64,000 bases of DNA from an uncultured Microbulbifer sp. (GTDB lineage: Bacteria > Pseudomonadota > Gammaproteobacteria > Pseudomonadales > Cellvibrionaceae), in the NCBI RefSeq assembly GCF_947489355.1, contig NZ_CANLDD010000014.1, positions 28,790-92,789 of the forward strand, written 5' to 3'. Below the pieces are notes generated by a model. That model saw only the letters and a list, made by a program, of their open reading frames with translations. It was not told the DNA's origin and did no database searches. The position numbers were made by a program, and so were the translations under genes. Below, piece after piece: positions 55,438 to 63,962 of the stretch (the first letter of the stretch is position 1; each line of letters starts with the position of its first letter).

Positions 55438-56331
55438 ATGAAGCTAGAGCTAACAAGCATCACCAAGCGATTCGGGCGGGTAACTGCTGTCGACGATATT
55501 AGCCTGCAGGTGCACGCCGGGGATGTCTTTGGGTTTATGGGATCCAACGGCGCGGGTAAAACCACTATGATCCGAATGATCTTGAACATCCTACAGCCTG
55601 ACAGTGGCGTGATTTGCTGGAAAGGTCAGAATGTGCACCTAGTGGATAGGAGTTGCTTCGGCTACCTTCCTGAAGAGCGGGGCTTGTACCCCAAAATGCC
55701 AGTGATGGATCAGCTCCTTTATTTGACCCAGTTGCATGGCAATCATCGCCCGAAAGATGCCAAGAAACACATCGAGCAATGGTTGCAGCGCCTGGATCTG
55801 GTAGCACACAAGAGAACTCCAGTAGAGAAACTATCCAAGGGCAACCAGCAAAAAGTCCAGTTTATCGCGGCGGTGGCCCACCGCCCTGAACTGGTGATAC
55901 TTGACGAGCCCTTTTCCGGTCTCGACCCCGTCAATGTACAAGTCCTGCAGCAGAGCCTTTCGTATTTGTCCGAACAGGGAACGACACTGATATTTTCTTC
56001 CCACCGCCTTGAGCAGGTGGAGCACCTTTGCAACAGGGTGGCACTTATCCACCGCGCCCGTATCGCCCTGCAGGGGAGCATTCAGGAAGCCAAGCAATGG
56101 GCTGGGGTGAAAACTGTCAGGTTAGCAACTCCGAATCCACTGGATTTTGTCGAGTCGTTGCCCGGAGCCAGTATTCAAGATCGTGTCGGGGAAATGACCG
56201 AATTGCAGATACAGAAGGGGCTCAATCCTCAGGACATCCTGCGAATGGCATTACAGCAAGGGCAGGTTATGCACTTCGAAGTTTGCGAACTGAGCTTGGA
56301 AGACGTTTATTTGAAAGTGGTTGGGGAGTAA
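55438..56331 (+). CDS. ABC transporter ATP-binding protein (NatA-like)
   Basis: A 297-residue ATPase with a strong AGGAGGG ribosome site. Walker A GSNGAGKTT, signature VEKLSKGNQQKVQFIAAVAH, Walker B LVILDEPFSGLDPV, H-loop IFSSHRLEQVEHL; the C-terminal 75 residues form the extra domain common in NatA/DUF4162-type ATPases. With the adjacent ABC-2 permease it forms an export system for the peptide product or self-immunity. The gap to the permease gene is 4 bp. Confidence 0.92.
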   Translation: MKLELTSITKRFGRVTAVDDISLQVHAGDVFGFMGSNGAGKTTMIRMILNILQPDSGVICWKGQNVHLVDRSCFGYLPEERGLYPKMPVMDQLLYLTQLHGNHRPKDAKKHIEQWLQRLDLVAHKRTPVEKLSKGNQQKVQFIAAVAHRPELVILDEPFSGLDPVNVQVLQQSLSYLSEQGTTLIFSSHRLEQVEHLCNRVALIHRARIALQGSIQEAKQWAGVKTVRLATPNPLDFVESLPGASIQDRVGEMTELQIQKGLNPQDILRMALQQGQVMHFEVCELSLEDVYLKVVGE

Positions 56332-56335
56332 AGCT

Positions 56336-57613
56336 ATGAATAAAGTGTTTACCATCGCGTGGAGGGAATACCGTGTCAGGGTGACCTCGCCTCTCTATGT
56401 CGCCCTGACCTTGGTCATGGTCGCCCTGTTGGTCGGCGTCCCGATACTCGTCTCTATGGTGGTGGCCTCAGATGCCCTGGAGCCTGTAGATCTTTATGTT
56501 GTTGACAAGGGGGGCTGGGTGTCCTCCCAGTTGCAGGAGCAAAGAAACTCTGCTAAGGCAGACCAGGTGCCGCTATTAAACTTACGCCTTCGAGAAGCTA
56601 GCCCAGTGCGTTTTGAGACCTTGTTAAAGCAAGCCGAAGTTGGCGAGATAGCAGGGATATTGTTGCTGGAAGGTCAAGGGGCTGAAGATTTCAGTGCGAC
56701 GTTTTTCAGCAGTAGTGCCGTCAGCTTGGCACAGTTGAAGGCCGAGCTACAGCAACCTCTGAACCAGGTTGTGCGCAGAGCGGCATTGGCCGAACACAAT
56801 TTAGAACCTGCAGCATTACAGCAGTTTCTGTCTCCCCTACAAGTACATTATACCCACCTTGGGAGAAGTGATGGGGCTGAGAAAAGCAACGGACTTGTAT
56901 TTATCGCCGGTGTTTTTAATCTGTTAATGTATTCAGCCATCTTACTTTATGCCAGTATGACGTTCCAGGGGGTGTTGGAAGAAAAGAGTTCTAGGGTCAT
57001 GGAAGTTATGGTCGCTGCGGTGAAGCCCGTCTATCTCATCACTGGCAAGATCATCGGGATTGGTTGTGTCGGCCTAACTCAAATGGCCATCTGGGTGCTG
57101 CCCTATGCGGTGCTAATCAGCCTGCCGTTGGGGCAGGTGACCGATGCCCTCAACAGCCTAGAGTGGTATGTTTTTGCCTTAATGTTCACCTATTTTTTGC
57201 TGGGTTATTTCCTTTATAGCTCTATTTATGCCGCAGTAGCCTCGACTATCAGCCGAATCGAGGACAGCCAGGCTGTCATGGCTCCGCTTACTATTACCGT
57301 GCTGTTAGGCTATATGGTCGCGCTGTTTGCTTTCTTTAACCCTGAAGGAGATATGGCCACAGCGGCTTCAATTTTCCCGTTGTTTTCACCAACAGTTATG
57401 TTGATGCGTTTGATCTTGGGTGATCCGCCGACTTGGCAGATTGCACTTTCTTTGCTGTTCTTGTTGATAGCAACCTTGTTGGTGGTATGGGCCTCCGGGT
57501 GGATCTATGGTAAGGGAGTGCTGCGCTACGGCGCTCGTCTGAGGTTGCGGAGTCTGCTCGCGAGTAGCGAGGGAAACGCCGCTGACGGTAAGCAAGTCAG
57601 GATTGAAAGCTAG
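56336..57613 (+). CDS. ABC-2 type permease (NatB-like)
   Basis: A 425-residue membrane protein starting at ATG 56336 (MNKVFTIAWREYRVRVTSPL, the usual ABC-2 start). One N-terminal helix (VALTLVMVALLVGVPILVSM), a periplasmic domain of about 150 residues, then several helices including LVFIAGVFNLLMYSAILLYA with the family segment FQGVLEEKSSRVMEVMVAAV, and IWVLPYAVLISLPLGQ. It pairs with the ATPase just upstream. Substrates of NatAB-like systems include antimicrobial peptides and sodium; a role in peptide export or resistance is inferred. Confidence 0.9.
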   Translation: MNKVFTIAWREYRVRVTSPLYVALTLVMVALLVGVPILVSMVVASDALEPVDLYVVDKGGWVSSQLQEQRNSAKADQVPLLNLRLREASPVRFETLLKQAEVGEIAGILLLEGQGAEDFSATFFSSSAVSLAQLKAELQQPLNQVVRRAALAEHNLEPAALQQFLSPLQVHYTHLGRSDGAEKSNGLVFIAGVFNLLMYSAILLYASMTFQGVLEEKSSRVMEVMVAAVKPVYLITGKIIGIGCVGLTQMAIWVLPYAVLISLPLGQVTDALNSLEWYVFALMFTYFLLGYFLYSSIYAAVASTISRIEDSQAVMAPLTITVLLGYMVALFAFFNPEGDMATAASIFPLFSPTVMLMRLILGDPPTWQIALSLLFLLIATLLVVWASGWIYGKGVLRYGARLRLRSLLASSEGNAADGKQVRIES

Positions 57614-57687
57614 TTTGCGACATAAGGGCATGGAGCTGATTGTACGCAGGGTGGCGCCGGTCAAAAAAATAAGTAGTGGAAAATAAA

Positions 57688-58422
57688 ATGGAACAGACAC
57701 TTGCCGCACAAAAAGACTTGGCCAAATCACCGACCAAGTTCCAGGCAATTTCAGACATATTCCTAGAACCTAGAAAAGCCCTGGTAGCCGTAAGAGAGAA
57801 CCCTTCCTGGTTCGCCCTGCCATTGGCACTGAATCTGGCAGCGTTCATTGGGTTCACTTTCTGGTATTACACAACTGTCAATGTAGAATGGCTCATCGAC
57901 CACATGCTTGCTCAGCAAGGTGAAATGAGTTCTGAGCAGGCAGAGGCAACACGTCGTTACCTGCAGCCTTCGTTTTTAATGAATAGCGGTATCGTATTTG
58001 GTGGCCTGACAATCCTTTTCTTCAATGCTCTGTTTGCCTTGTACTATCATTTGCTGGCCAAGCTCGGGGGAGAGAACACGCTAGGTATCGGCAACTGGTT
58101 CGCGTTTTCTGTCTGGACGAGTTTCCCGGCAATTATTAACACACTGGGAATGTTCTTTGTCTATTGGCTAGACGGCACTCACCAAATCGACATCAATGAC
58201 TTATTGTTTACCTCTTTTAATAATCTTTTATTCCATTTCCCGTTCGATCATGCGTGGTATTCGTTCATGAATAGCATCCAGTTGACGACGTTTTGGTCGA
58301 TAGGTATGGCGGCATACGGGTATACGCTGTGGACAGGCAGTAAGCTAGGCTGGGGGTGTATCGTTGCTTGCTTCCCCTATACTTTGATCTTCGGGATATG
58401 GGCACTGATCCTGGCGACTTAG
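57688..58422 (+). CDS. YIP1 family membrane protein
   Basis: A 244-residue protein with about five helices. ATG 57688 is used (GGAA seven bases before it); an in-frame GTG at 57676 is also possible. After KSPTKFQAISDIFLEPRKAL it has WFALPLALNLAAFIGFTFWY and GGLTILFFNALFALYYHLLA, matching YIP1-domain proteins better than the first one at 53990. The loop with NTLGIGNWFAFSVWTSFPAI is conserved in the family. Function is unknown. The location between the NatB-like permease and the adaptor suggests a link to export or immunity. Confidence 0.8.
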   Translation: MEQTLAAQKDLAKSPTKFQAISDIFLEPRKALVAVRENPSWFALPLALNLAAFIGFTFWYYTTVNVEWLIDHMLAQQGEMSSEQAEATRRYLQPSFLMNSGIVFGGLTILFFNALFALYYHLLAKLGGENTLGIGNWFAFSVWTSFPAIINTLGMFFVYWLDGTHQIDINDLLFTSFNNLLFHFPFDHAWYSFMNSIQLTTFWSIGMAAYGYTLWTGSKLGWGCIVACFPYTLIFGIWALILAT

Positions 58423-58444
58423 ATAATATGGCTGGGGCAATAAT

Positions 58445-59653
58445 ATGAACCGAAAACTCACTCTTGGTATCGCATTGGTTACTTTATTCGTCCTGCTCGG
58501 CACCCAGGCAGGGCTAACCAGGCGACAGGCCGGCATGGAAATGGATATAAAGAGATCAGTACTGACTAGCATTCGGAGCACGATCCTCGCGTCCGGCAAG
58601 CTGGCGTACAAGGAGCAAGTAGAACTTCGCTCGGAGGTTCTGGGTAGGGTTGTCGAAGTGTCCGTCGAGGAGTCTCAGCACGTATCGAAGGGGGATATCG
58701 TACTGCGTATCAACCCGACTCGATACATGAAGGAGGTTGAGCAATATCAAGCGGCGGTGACCCAGAGGAAAATAGCAGTACAGCGGCAGAAGCTGGTTGT
58801 CGAGCAGTTACAGCGGAAGTTGGAGAGGCGGCAGGACCTTTTCAAGCGCAATTTGGTAGGCGAAGAGGCTTACGATGGCATCTTGATGGATCTTAAGTTC
58901 TCGCAGCTTGACTTGCTGGATAAGAAAGCGGCTCTAGTGCAAATGCAAGCGCAGTTAGAGCAGGCAAAGGAAAACCTCGAAAAGACAGTCATACGTGCAC
59001 CTATAAAGGGTATCGTTATCCAAGTCGACGTGAAGGTAGGCGAGTCAGTTATTTCCAGTGCAGCCAATATTCCGGGTTCTGTGCTGATGAGTATCGCCGA
59101 CCCTTCGGAGGTGCTAACCGAGGTTCATGTCGACGAGGCGGATATCGGCAAGATCGCGCTCGGCCAGGAAGCCGATATTTATGTCGTGGCTTTCCCAAAC
59201 AAGCCGTTCCGGGGCAAGGTTAAGTCTATCGCCACAACGGCGACTTCTTGGGAGCGGAAGCAAGGCCTCGGTTTCACTGTCAAGATCCTGCTGGACGACC
59301 TTGAAAGGCGGCTGCTGCGCCCGGGAATTGGTTGCCGGGCTGAAATTTACTATACGTCGAGCGAGGAAACCTTGACTGTACCGATTGGCGCGGTAATGTT
59401 CGACGACGAGAAGCCGGATGGGCAAGCCAGAGGGGAGTCCTCGGAGCTGCTTGGATATATCTTTGTCGACCGTAATGGTATTGCGGAAAAACGGGTAGTG
59501 GTATTAGGCATCTCCAATGATACAGAACAGGAAATCATCGACGGGCTGGAACCTAGGGAGCGTGTTATCGTTGGTCCCTACCGCCACCTCAGACACCTAA
59601 AAGATGGCGAATCTATCCTTCAGCGCGAAGTTAAAACATTGGCCAAGTCATGA
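58445..59653 (+). CDS. Periplasmic adaptor protein (HlyD/MacA family)
   Basis: A 402-residue adaptor with one N-terminal membrane anchor (LTLGIALVTLFVLLGTQAGL). The biotinyl-lipoyl half motifs VELRSEVLGRVVEVSVEESQ and IRAPIKGIVIQVDVKVGESV flank a long coiled coil (residues 90-180, Gln/Lys-rich), as in MacA-like partners. The beta-barrel part holds GQEADIYVVAFPNKPFRGKV. It bridges the MacB-type ATPase/permease encoded downstream to an outer-membrane channel; no TolC-like gene is in the window. It overlaps the next gene (ATGA). Confidence 0.9.
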   Translation: MNRKLTLGIALVTLFVLLGTQAGLTRRQAGMEMDIKRSVLTSIRSTILASGKLAYKEQVELRSEVLGRVVEVSVEESQHVSKGDIVLRINPTRYMKEVEQYQAAVTQRKIAVQRQKLVVEQLQRKLERRQDLFKRNLVGEEAYDGILMDLKFSQLDLLDKKAALVQMQAQLEQAKENLEKTVIRAPIKGIVIQVDVKVGESVISSAANIPGSVLMSIADPSEVLTEVHVDEADIGKIALGQEADIYVVAFPNKPFRGKVKSIATTATSWERKQGLGFTVKILLDDLERRLLRPGIGCRAEIYYTSSEETLTVPIGAVMFDDEKPDGQARGESSELLGYIFVDRNGIAEKRVVVLGISNDTEQEIIDGLEPRERVIVGPYRHLRHLKDGESILQREVKTLAKS

Positions 59654-60375
59654 GCAATACGCTGATCCAGTTCCGTGCTATCACCAAGCAATACCATATG
59701 GGCGACACCCTTGTGCACGCCCTTGCCGGGGTTGATCTGGATATCCTGCGGAACGACTATGTAGCGGTCACCGGCCCTTCTGGGTCGGGTAAGTCGACCT
59801 TGATGAACCTCCTGGGGTGCCTGGATCAACCGACATCGGGGGAGTATTTCCTGTCGGGAAAATTGGTATCGGCTCGCTCCGGCCATGAATTGGCGGTAAT
59901 CAGGAATCGTAAAATTGGCTTTGTGTTTCAGACCTTCAACCTGCTGTCCCGGCATACGGCCCTACAAAATGTTATGCAGCCTTTGGTATATAGGCAGGTC
60001 AAGCTACCCCAGCGACGAGCCATGGCCGAAAAGGCGTTAGAGCGGGTTGGGCTTGGCGGTCGCATGGAGCATTTACCGAACCAAATGTCTGGCGGTCAGC
60101 GACAACGGGTAGCAATTGCACGTGCCCTTGTGGGTAGCCCTTCCCTATTAATTGCTGACGAACCGACAGGCAATCTGGATTCTATTACAACCCAGGAAAT
60201 CATGGGCTTGTTTGCACAGTTGCACAGTGAGGGGAATACCATAGTTATGGTAACCCACGAACTTGAGATAGCGGCGTGCTGTCAACGTACTATACGTCTG
60301 GAGGACGGCAAGGTCATAGCCGACGACCGCCAAGCGCAAGCCGGCTGGGAAATGGGGTTATGTTGTTTAGGCTGA
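59650..60375 (+). CDS. ABC transporter ATP-binding protein (MacB/LolD-like)
   Basis: A 241-residue ATPase of the MacB/LolD group: Walker A VTGPSGSGKSTLMNLLG, Q-loop GFVFQTFNLLSRHTALQNV, signature HLPNQMSGGQRQRVAIARAL, Walker B LLIADEPTGNLDS and H-loop IVMVTHELEIA. It powers the FtsX/MacB-type permease that overlaps it by 16 bp. Together with the adaptor it makes a split MacAB system able to move peptides from the periplasm out of the cell. Confidence 0.93.
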   Translation: MSNTLIQFRAITKQYHMGDTLVHALAGVDLDILRNDYVAVTGPSGSGKSTLMNLLGCLDQPTSGEYFLSGKLVSARSGHELAVIRNRKIGFVFQTFNLLSRHTALQNVMQPLVYRQVKLPQRRAMAEKALERVGLGGRMEHLPNQMSGGQRQRVAIARALVGSPSLLIADEPTGNLDSITTQEIMGLFAQLHSEGNTIVMVTHELEIAACCQRTIRLEDGKVIADDRQAQAGWEMGLCCLG

Positions 60376-61595
60376 GGGAGAGCCTGAGGGCGGCGCTACA
60401 TGCAATACTGAACCAAGGCTTCCGTAGTTTCTTGACGGTGCTGAGTATCGTTATCAGTGTGGCATCCGTCATTACTATTATTGCCTTGATGCAGGGTTTC
60501 GGCGTCCAGCTGTCTGAGCAGTTCAAGGGGTTGGGTACCAATACCCTGACGATCACTCCCTATACGCCGTTCAAAGAGGCGTTGCAAGGGAAAAAGTCGC
60601 GGCTTACCCATGACGACATGATCCAAATCCAACACCGTGTCGACGGTATCAGCCACGCCACCCCGTTGCTCAACATCTCTGCGTTTTTTCAGGGCAAGGT
60701 GCGTTATAAGGCGAGCAACACGCTAACCCAGATTTATGGAACCACCCGCAACTATGAGTCGCTCTATGAGAGCTACCCTCAATATGGGCGTTTCTTTACG
60801 CCGACTGACGATAGGAGCCGGCGGCAAATTTGTGTGATTGGGGCAAAGGTCAGGGACGACCTGGAGCTTCCGGAGAACCCTGTCGGCGAATTTCTGCAAA
60901 TTGGTAGCCAATGGTTCAAGATTGTCGGCGTCATGGAGGAGCGTGGCGAGCTGTTGGGGTTCAATCAGGATGACTATGTTCTGCTGCCATACCGCACGGC
61001 GAGGAGTGCAACAGGTGGGGCTCTTGAAGCCAGCATTGACAGTATCGTGCTAAAAGTAGATGACCTCAACCAATTGCCCTTGGTCAAAGAGCGAGTGCGC
61101 AGAGTACTGCGGATACATCATGGCCTACGAGCCGAGGTCGATGATGACTTTAAGGTTAGCACAGCGGAACAGCTTATGGATTCGGTGTCCTCTATTACCG
61201 ACATGCTAACTATGGTGCTAGGGGGGATTGTTTCTATCTCGCTGTTGGTGGGAGGAATAGGTATTATGAATATCATGCTAGTCTCGGTCGTCGAGCGCAC
61301 TAAGGAAATAGGGATCTGTAAATCTCTTGGGGCGAAGCGCAGCGATATCCTGTTGCAATTCTTGTTGGAGGGGTTCCTGCTGAGCTTCCTGGGGGGGGTA
61401 TTGGGGGTCGCTTTGGGCTTTGGTCTGGCCGAGCTGGTTATTCTGATTGTGCCGGTACTTTCTTCGGTGTCGATCCCATTGTGGGCGGTTTTGCTCTCTG
61501 TCTGGTTTTCAGGTGTGATTGGCATTGTATTTGGCATTATCCCTGCGTCAAAAGCGGCGAATCTAGACCCGATAGAGGCCTTACGCTATGAATAA
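60360..61595 (+). CDS. FtsX/MacB-type ABC permease
   Basis: A 411-residue permease. ATG 60360 lies inside the ATPase gene and begins LFRLRESLRAALHAILNQGF then RSFLTVLSIVISVASVITII, the first cytoplasmic helix and membrane segment of MacB-like permeases; a longer in-frame start at 60276 is not family-like. A periplasmic domain of about 220 residues follows, then the FtsX core (GGIVSISLLVGGIGIMNIML, VSVVERTKEIGICKSLGAKR) and two more helices, ending GIIPASKAANLDPIEALRYE. It is the export channel of the MacAB-like system. Confidence 0.93.
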   Translation: MLFRLRESLRAALHAILNQGFRSFLTVLSIVISVASVITIIALMQGFGVQLSEQFKGLGTNTLTITPYTPFKEALQGKKSRLTHDDMIQIQHRVDGISHATPLLNISAFFQGKVRYKASNTLTQIYGTTRNYESLYESYPQYGRFFTPTDDRSRRQICVIGAKVRDDLELPENPVGEFLQIGSQWFKIVGVMEERGELLGFNQDDYVLLPYRTARSATGGALEASIDSIVLKVDDLNQLPLVKERVRRVLRIHHGLRAEVDDDFKVSTAEQLMDSVSSITDMLTMVLGGIVSISLLVGGIGIMNIMLVSVVERTKEIGICKSLGAKRSDILLQFLLEGFLLSFLGGVLGVALGFGLAELVILIVPVLSSVSIPLWAVLLSVWFSGVIGIVFGIIPASKAANLDPIEALRYE

Positions 61596-61614
61596 CACTA
61601 CTGAATTTCTTCTG

Positions 61615-61642
61615 GGCAGAATATTCTCTGCCCTTACCTTTT
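61615..61642 (+). terminator. Hairpin between the exporter genes and ycaO
   Basis: Stem GGGCAGA/TCTGCCC with a 5-nt loop, followed by TTACCTTTTTA, lies in the 165-bp gap before the YcaO gene. It suggests that the exporter operon ends here, at least partly. A 20-codon frame (61678-61740, MFDIDTFQAASLNLVDQLPI) in the same gap has AAGGGG before it, but I do not call it a gene. Confidence 0.5.
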
Positions 61643-61760
61643 TACCCCGGCAAAAGGTGTCCCAAGGGGCCATTCACATGTTTGATATAGATACATTCCA
61701 AGCAGCAAGTTTGAATCTTGTAGATCAACTCCCTATTTAACAAAGCTTTGCGGTTAGTTT

Positions 61761-63062
61761 ATGAATTCGACATTAGAAATAGACCGACATGCAGAACGGC
61801 ATGAGCTGCCCGAGTTGCAAGTGGCAAACGGACACCGTGTCTGCAGCCTGAATACCTCTGTGCGAGAGGTTTCCGCTGAACAGACACTGGCCAAAATTGA
61901 GCCAATATTGGCAGATTTCGGAGTGAGTTCTGTAATCAACATCAGTCTACCTGATGTGGATGCCTGTCCGGTCTACCAGGTCACCCGGGCCGACATGCGC
62001 TCTGACTACTTCAATGCTGGGAAAGGGTTTACCCCTGTAGAGTCCAAAGTCTCCGGCCTGATGGAAGCTATTGAGGTGCAGTGTTTCGAGCGTGCCGATC
62101 CCATGCTGCTGGTGCCCAGATATCCGTTACCCGAGCACTTAAGTCAGTGGTCTCTCGTGTCTGCCGAGCAATTGGTAAACCCTAGGGGACAGTTCCATTG
62201 TGCTGCGCGGGAAAGGCAGGGCGGCCCCTTGGTCAAGGGACACAACTTGAACAAGCAGGAGAGTATTCTGCTCCCGGCCGAGGCGCTATTCCTGGAAGCC
62301 GACGGGATAGTCTACAAGAGTGCATCCCCCAATGGTATCGCCAGCGGTAACTCGGTGGACGAGGCCTCCTGCCATGCCCTATGTGAAATGCTGGAACGCC
62401 ATGCTCTGAACAAGTTTTTCCTCTCCGGTGGGCGCCAAGCAATAGAGCGGGTCCGGCCTCCGGGGGATGCATCGCGGCTCCATCTTTGTCTAGACCAGCT
62501 AGCGGATAAGAATATAAATGCCGAGTTCATACTGATCTCCACTGAGGCAGATGTGGCTGTTTTTATTTGTTTCCTAGATGTGCCGATGGCTGGCGGTAGG
62601 CGCGGAGCCGTGCAAGGTTACGGTGCCCACCATGCCCCCCTGATTGCTATGCACCGTGCCCTGGCGGAGGCGATACAAATCCTGGCACTTTGTCCTGTAT
62701 CTGGTAACCACGACGGCGGCCATGACGGCGAGCATGTGGTGATAACCAGCAAACAGGCCGCCATGTTGGAACCCCATATGATTGCCAAGCAGCGCCATCA
62801 TGATCACCTGATGCTGCAAAATTTGAGGAGCCAGCTACCCTTGGTGGAATTCGAGTACATGGCCCTGTTCGACTTAGCCGACGAGCAAGGGGAAGAACAA
62901 CTGGGTAATGAGTCGTTCCACACTAATCTGGACAAGCTGCTGGTCGGCCTCAGGGTGATGGGTATAGAAAATGTTTACTCGGCGGTCATCAGTCCGGAGT
63001 CGCTGCCTGTCGTGGTGGTCAAGTGTTTTTGCCCTGGGCTAACATGTATCGATGGTTTGTAA
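61761..63062 (+). CDS. YcaO-domain protein
   Basis: A 433-residue member of the YcaO family, ATP-dependent enzymes that activate peptide backbone amides (cyclodehydration, thioamidation, amidine formation). ATP/Mg-binding landmarks: ESKVSGLMEAIEVQCFER (residues 94-111), GNSVDEASCHALCEMLERHA (196-215) with the paired glutamates, and MHRALAEAIQILAL. A Pro-rich C-terminus, typical of azoline-forming enzymes, is absent; it ends in GLTCIDGL after a CFCPGL segment. No E1-like/Ocin-ThiF or TfuA partner is present in the window. It follows the operon after a hairpin and probably also acts on the precursor. Confidence 0.9.
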   Translation: MNSTLEIDRHAERHELPELQVANGHRVCSLNTSVREVSAEQTLAKIEPILADFGVSSVINISLPDVDACPVYQVTRADMRSDYFNAGKGFTPVESKVSGLMEAIEVQCFERADPMLLVPRYPLPEHLSQWSLVSAEQLVNPRGQFHCAARERQGGPLVKGHNLNKQESILLPAEALFLEADGIVYKSASPNGIASGNSVDEASCHALCEMLERHALNKFFLSGGRQAIERVRPPGDASRLHLCLDQLADKNINAEFILISTEADVAVFICFLDVPMAGGRRGAVQGYGAHHAPLIAMHRALAEAIQILALCPVSGNHDGGHDGEHVVITSKQAAMLEPHMIAKQRHHDHLMLQNLRSQLPLVEFEYMALFDLADEQGEEQLGNESFHTNLDKLLVGLRVMGIENVYSAVISPESLPVVVVKCFCPGLTCIDGL

Positions 63063-63112
63063 TAGGAAATATGCAAGCCGTACGACGAGCAGGACAAACG
63101 GGTCTATATTGA

Positions 63113-63352
63113 TCAATTTCCCAGCTGATACTTAACGATTTCTTTCCATTGCAGGATATTAGGCGCTTGACTGTACTTCTTGTGAAAGAAACTATCACCT
63201 ACAAGGGCACCTCTATAAATCCACATAAAACTGCAAAATTCAGTGCCCTCGTTGTTTCCTTTTTTATCGACCATAATTTTATTGAAGGTCGTAAAAAACC
63301 GATATTTGATGGAATTAGAGCTATTTCGATCTATTATGAGGAAGCTCCCTCC
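63113..63352 (-). other. Unassigned coding remnant
   Basis: A minus-strand frame reads FFTTFNKIMVDKKGNNEGTE then FCSFMWIYRGALVGDSFFHK and QWKEIVKYQLGN before its stop at 63113. It looks protein-like, but I do not recognise it, and its only in-frame start (63376) lies inside the IS5 relic. It is most likely the tail of a gene cut off by that element. Confidence 0.3.
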
Positions 63353-63359
63353 TGATTCT

Positions 63360-63745
63360 TCATACAGCGGGCGCACGTCGGCTCTGCAAGCTTAGAAATC
63401 GATGCATGTTGTATACCAAATTCATCATGCCAACCTTAACCGCAGCGCGCAAAATCTCAATAGTCCGCACGAGCATATCGCTCTGCTCATTTTCTATTGA
63501 CCCAAATACGTGCCTGACTCTAACTCGCGAATTTCGACGGTTCTCTACCGTGTCTCACTTGCTGAGAGACTTACCCCGGCTCCCTTTCTTATGCACATGG
63601 CTGCGGTATCCCATCGTATCAGTGTGAGCTCGCTTTCTTCGCTGTAGTAAGCGCTGTCTGCCTAAACATCCTTGGAAGTGTTGTCACTCAGTAGTTCATG
63701 GAACACTTGGGAATCATGTACTTCGGCAGTCAGTTTAAAAGCTAT
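63360..63745 (-). pseudogene. IS5-family transposase C-terminal relic
   Basis: Reading leftwards: KLTAEVHDSQVFHELLSDNT then SKDV, stop, ADSAYYSEESELTL; after a frameshift MGYRSHVHKKGSRGKSLSK, stop, RVRHVFGSIENEQSDMLVRT, IEILRAAVKVGMMNLVYNMH. This is the second half of an IS5-type transposase DDE domain, with the final catalytic Glu in VFGSIENE, but two stops and a shift break it. It lies directly downstream of the precursor's terminator. Confidence 0.85.
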
Positions 63746-63772
63746 CAAACAGTTAACGTATGTTTGATAGCT
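63736..63772 (-). terminator. Rho-independent terminator of the precursor gene
   Basis: A perfect 12-bp stem (AGCTATCAAACA/TGTTTGATAGCT) with a 9-nt loop at 63740-63772. Read on the minus strand it ends in TTTTAAA. It starts 15 bp after the precursor stop, giving the peptide its own short transcript. Confidence 0.85.
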
Positions 63773-63786
63773 ATCACCTTTTAGGT

Positions 63787-63915
63787 TTAAGTAATCGCAA
63801 CGCCGATAGCCAGACCTACAGCAAAACCAGTTGCAGCGGCAATTACTTTATCAGCATCTACCGGTGCCTCTTGGCATTCAAGCATTTCTAAACTTAAATC
63901 TAAATTTGTGTTCAT
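63787..63915 (-). CDS. RiPP precursor peptide, daptide-like, C-terminal Thr
   Basis: A 42-residue peptide found by reading the DNA. ATG 63915 is chosen because AGGA lies seven bases before it; an ATG two codons upstream (63921) touches that site. Leader: NTNLDLSLEMLECQEAPVDA, acidic with the LE-LE pattern and a Glu-Ala-Pro near residue 17, plus one Cys14. Core: roughly DKVIAAATGFAVG then LAIGVAIT, hydrophobic, Gly/Ala/Val/Ile-rich, likely helical and membrane-active, ending in Thr42. It has no Ser or Cys in the core and only Thr29 and Thr42, so classical azole or lanthionine formation is unlikely. The C-terminal Thr is the expected substrate for dehydrogenase, aminotransferase and methyltransferase. 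Confidence 0.8.
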   Translation of the reverse strand: MNTNLDLSLEMLECQEAPVDADKVIAAATGFAVGLAIGVAIT

Positions 63916-63962
63916 TTTCATATCCTAGATTCAACTTGTAAGTGCATATCTCAATGGAGCTA

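Noticed and set aside
61678..61740. A 20-codon frame before ycaO as another precursor peptide
   Set aside because: It lacks the LE/EAP leader and the hydrophobic Thr-ending core shared by the other two peptides, and is very short.
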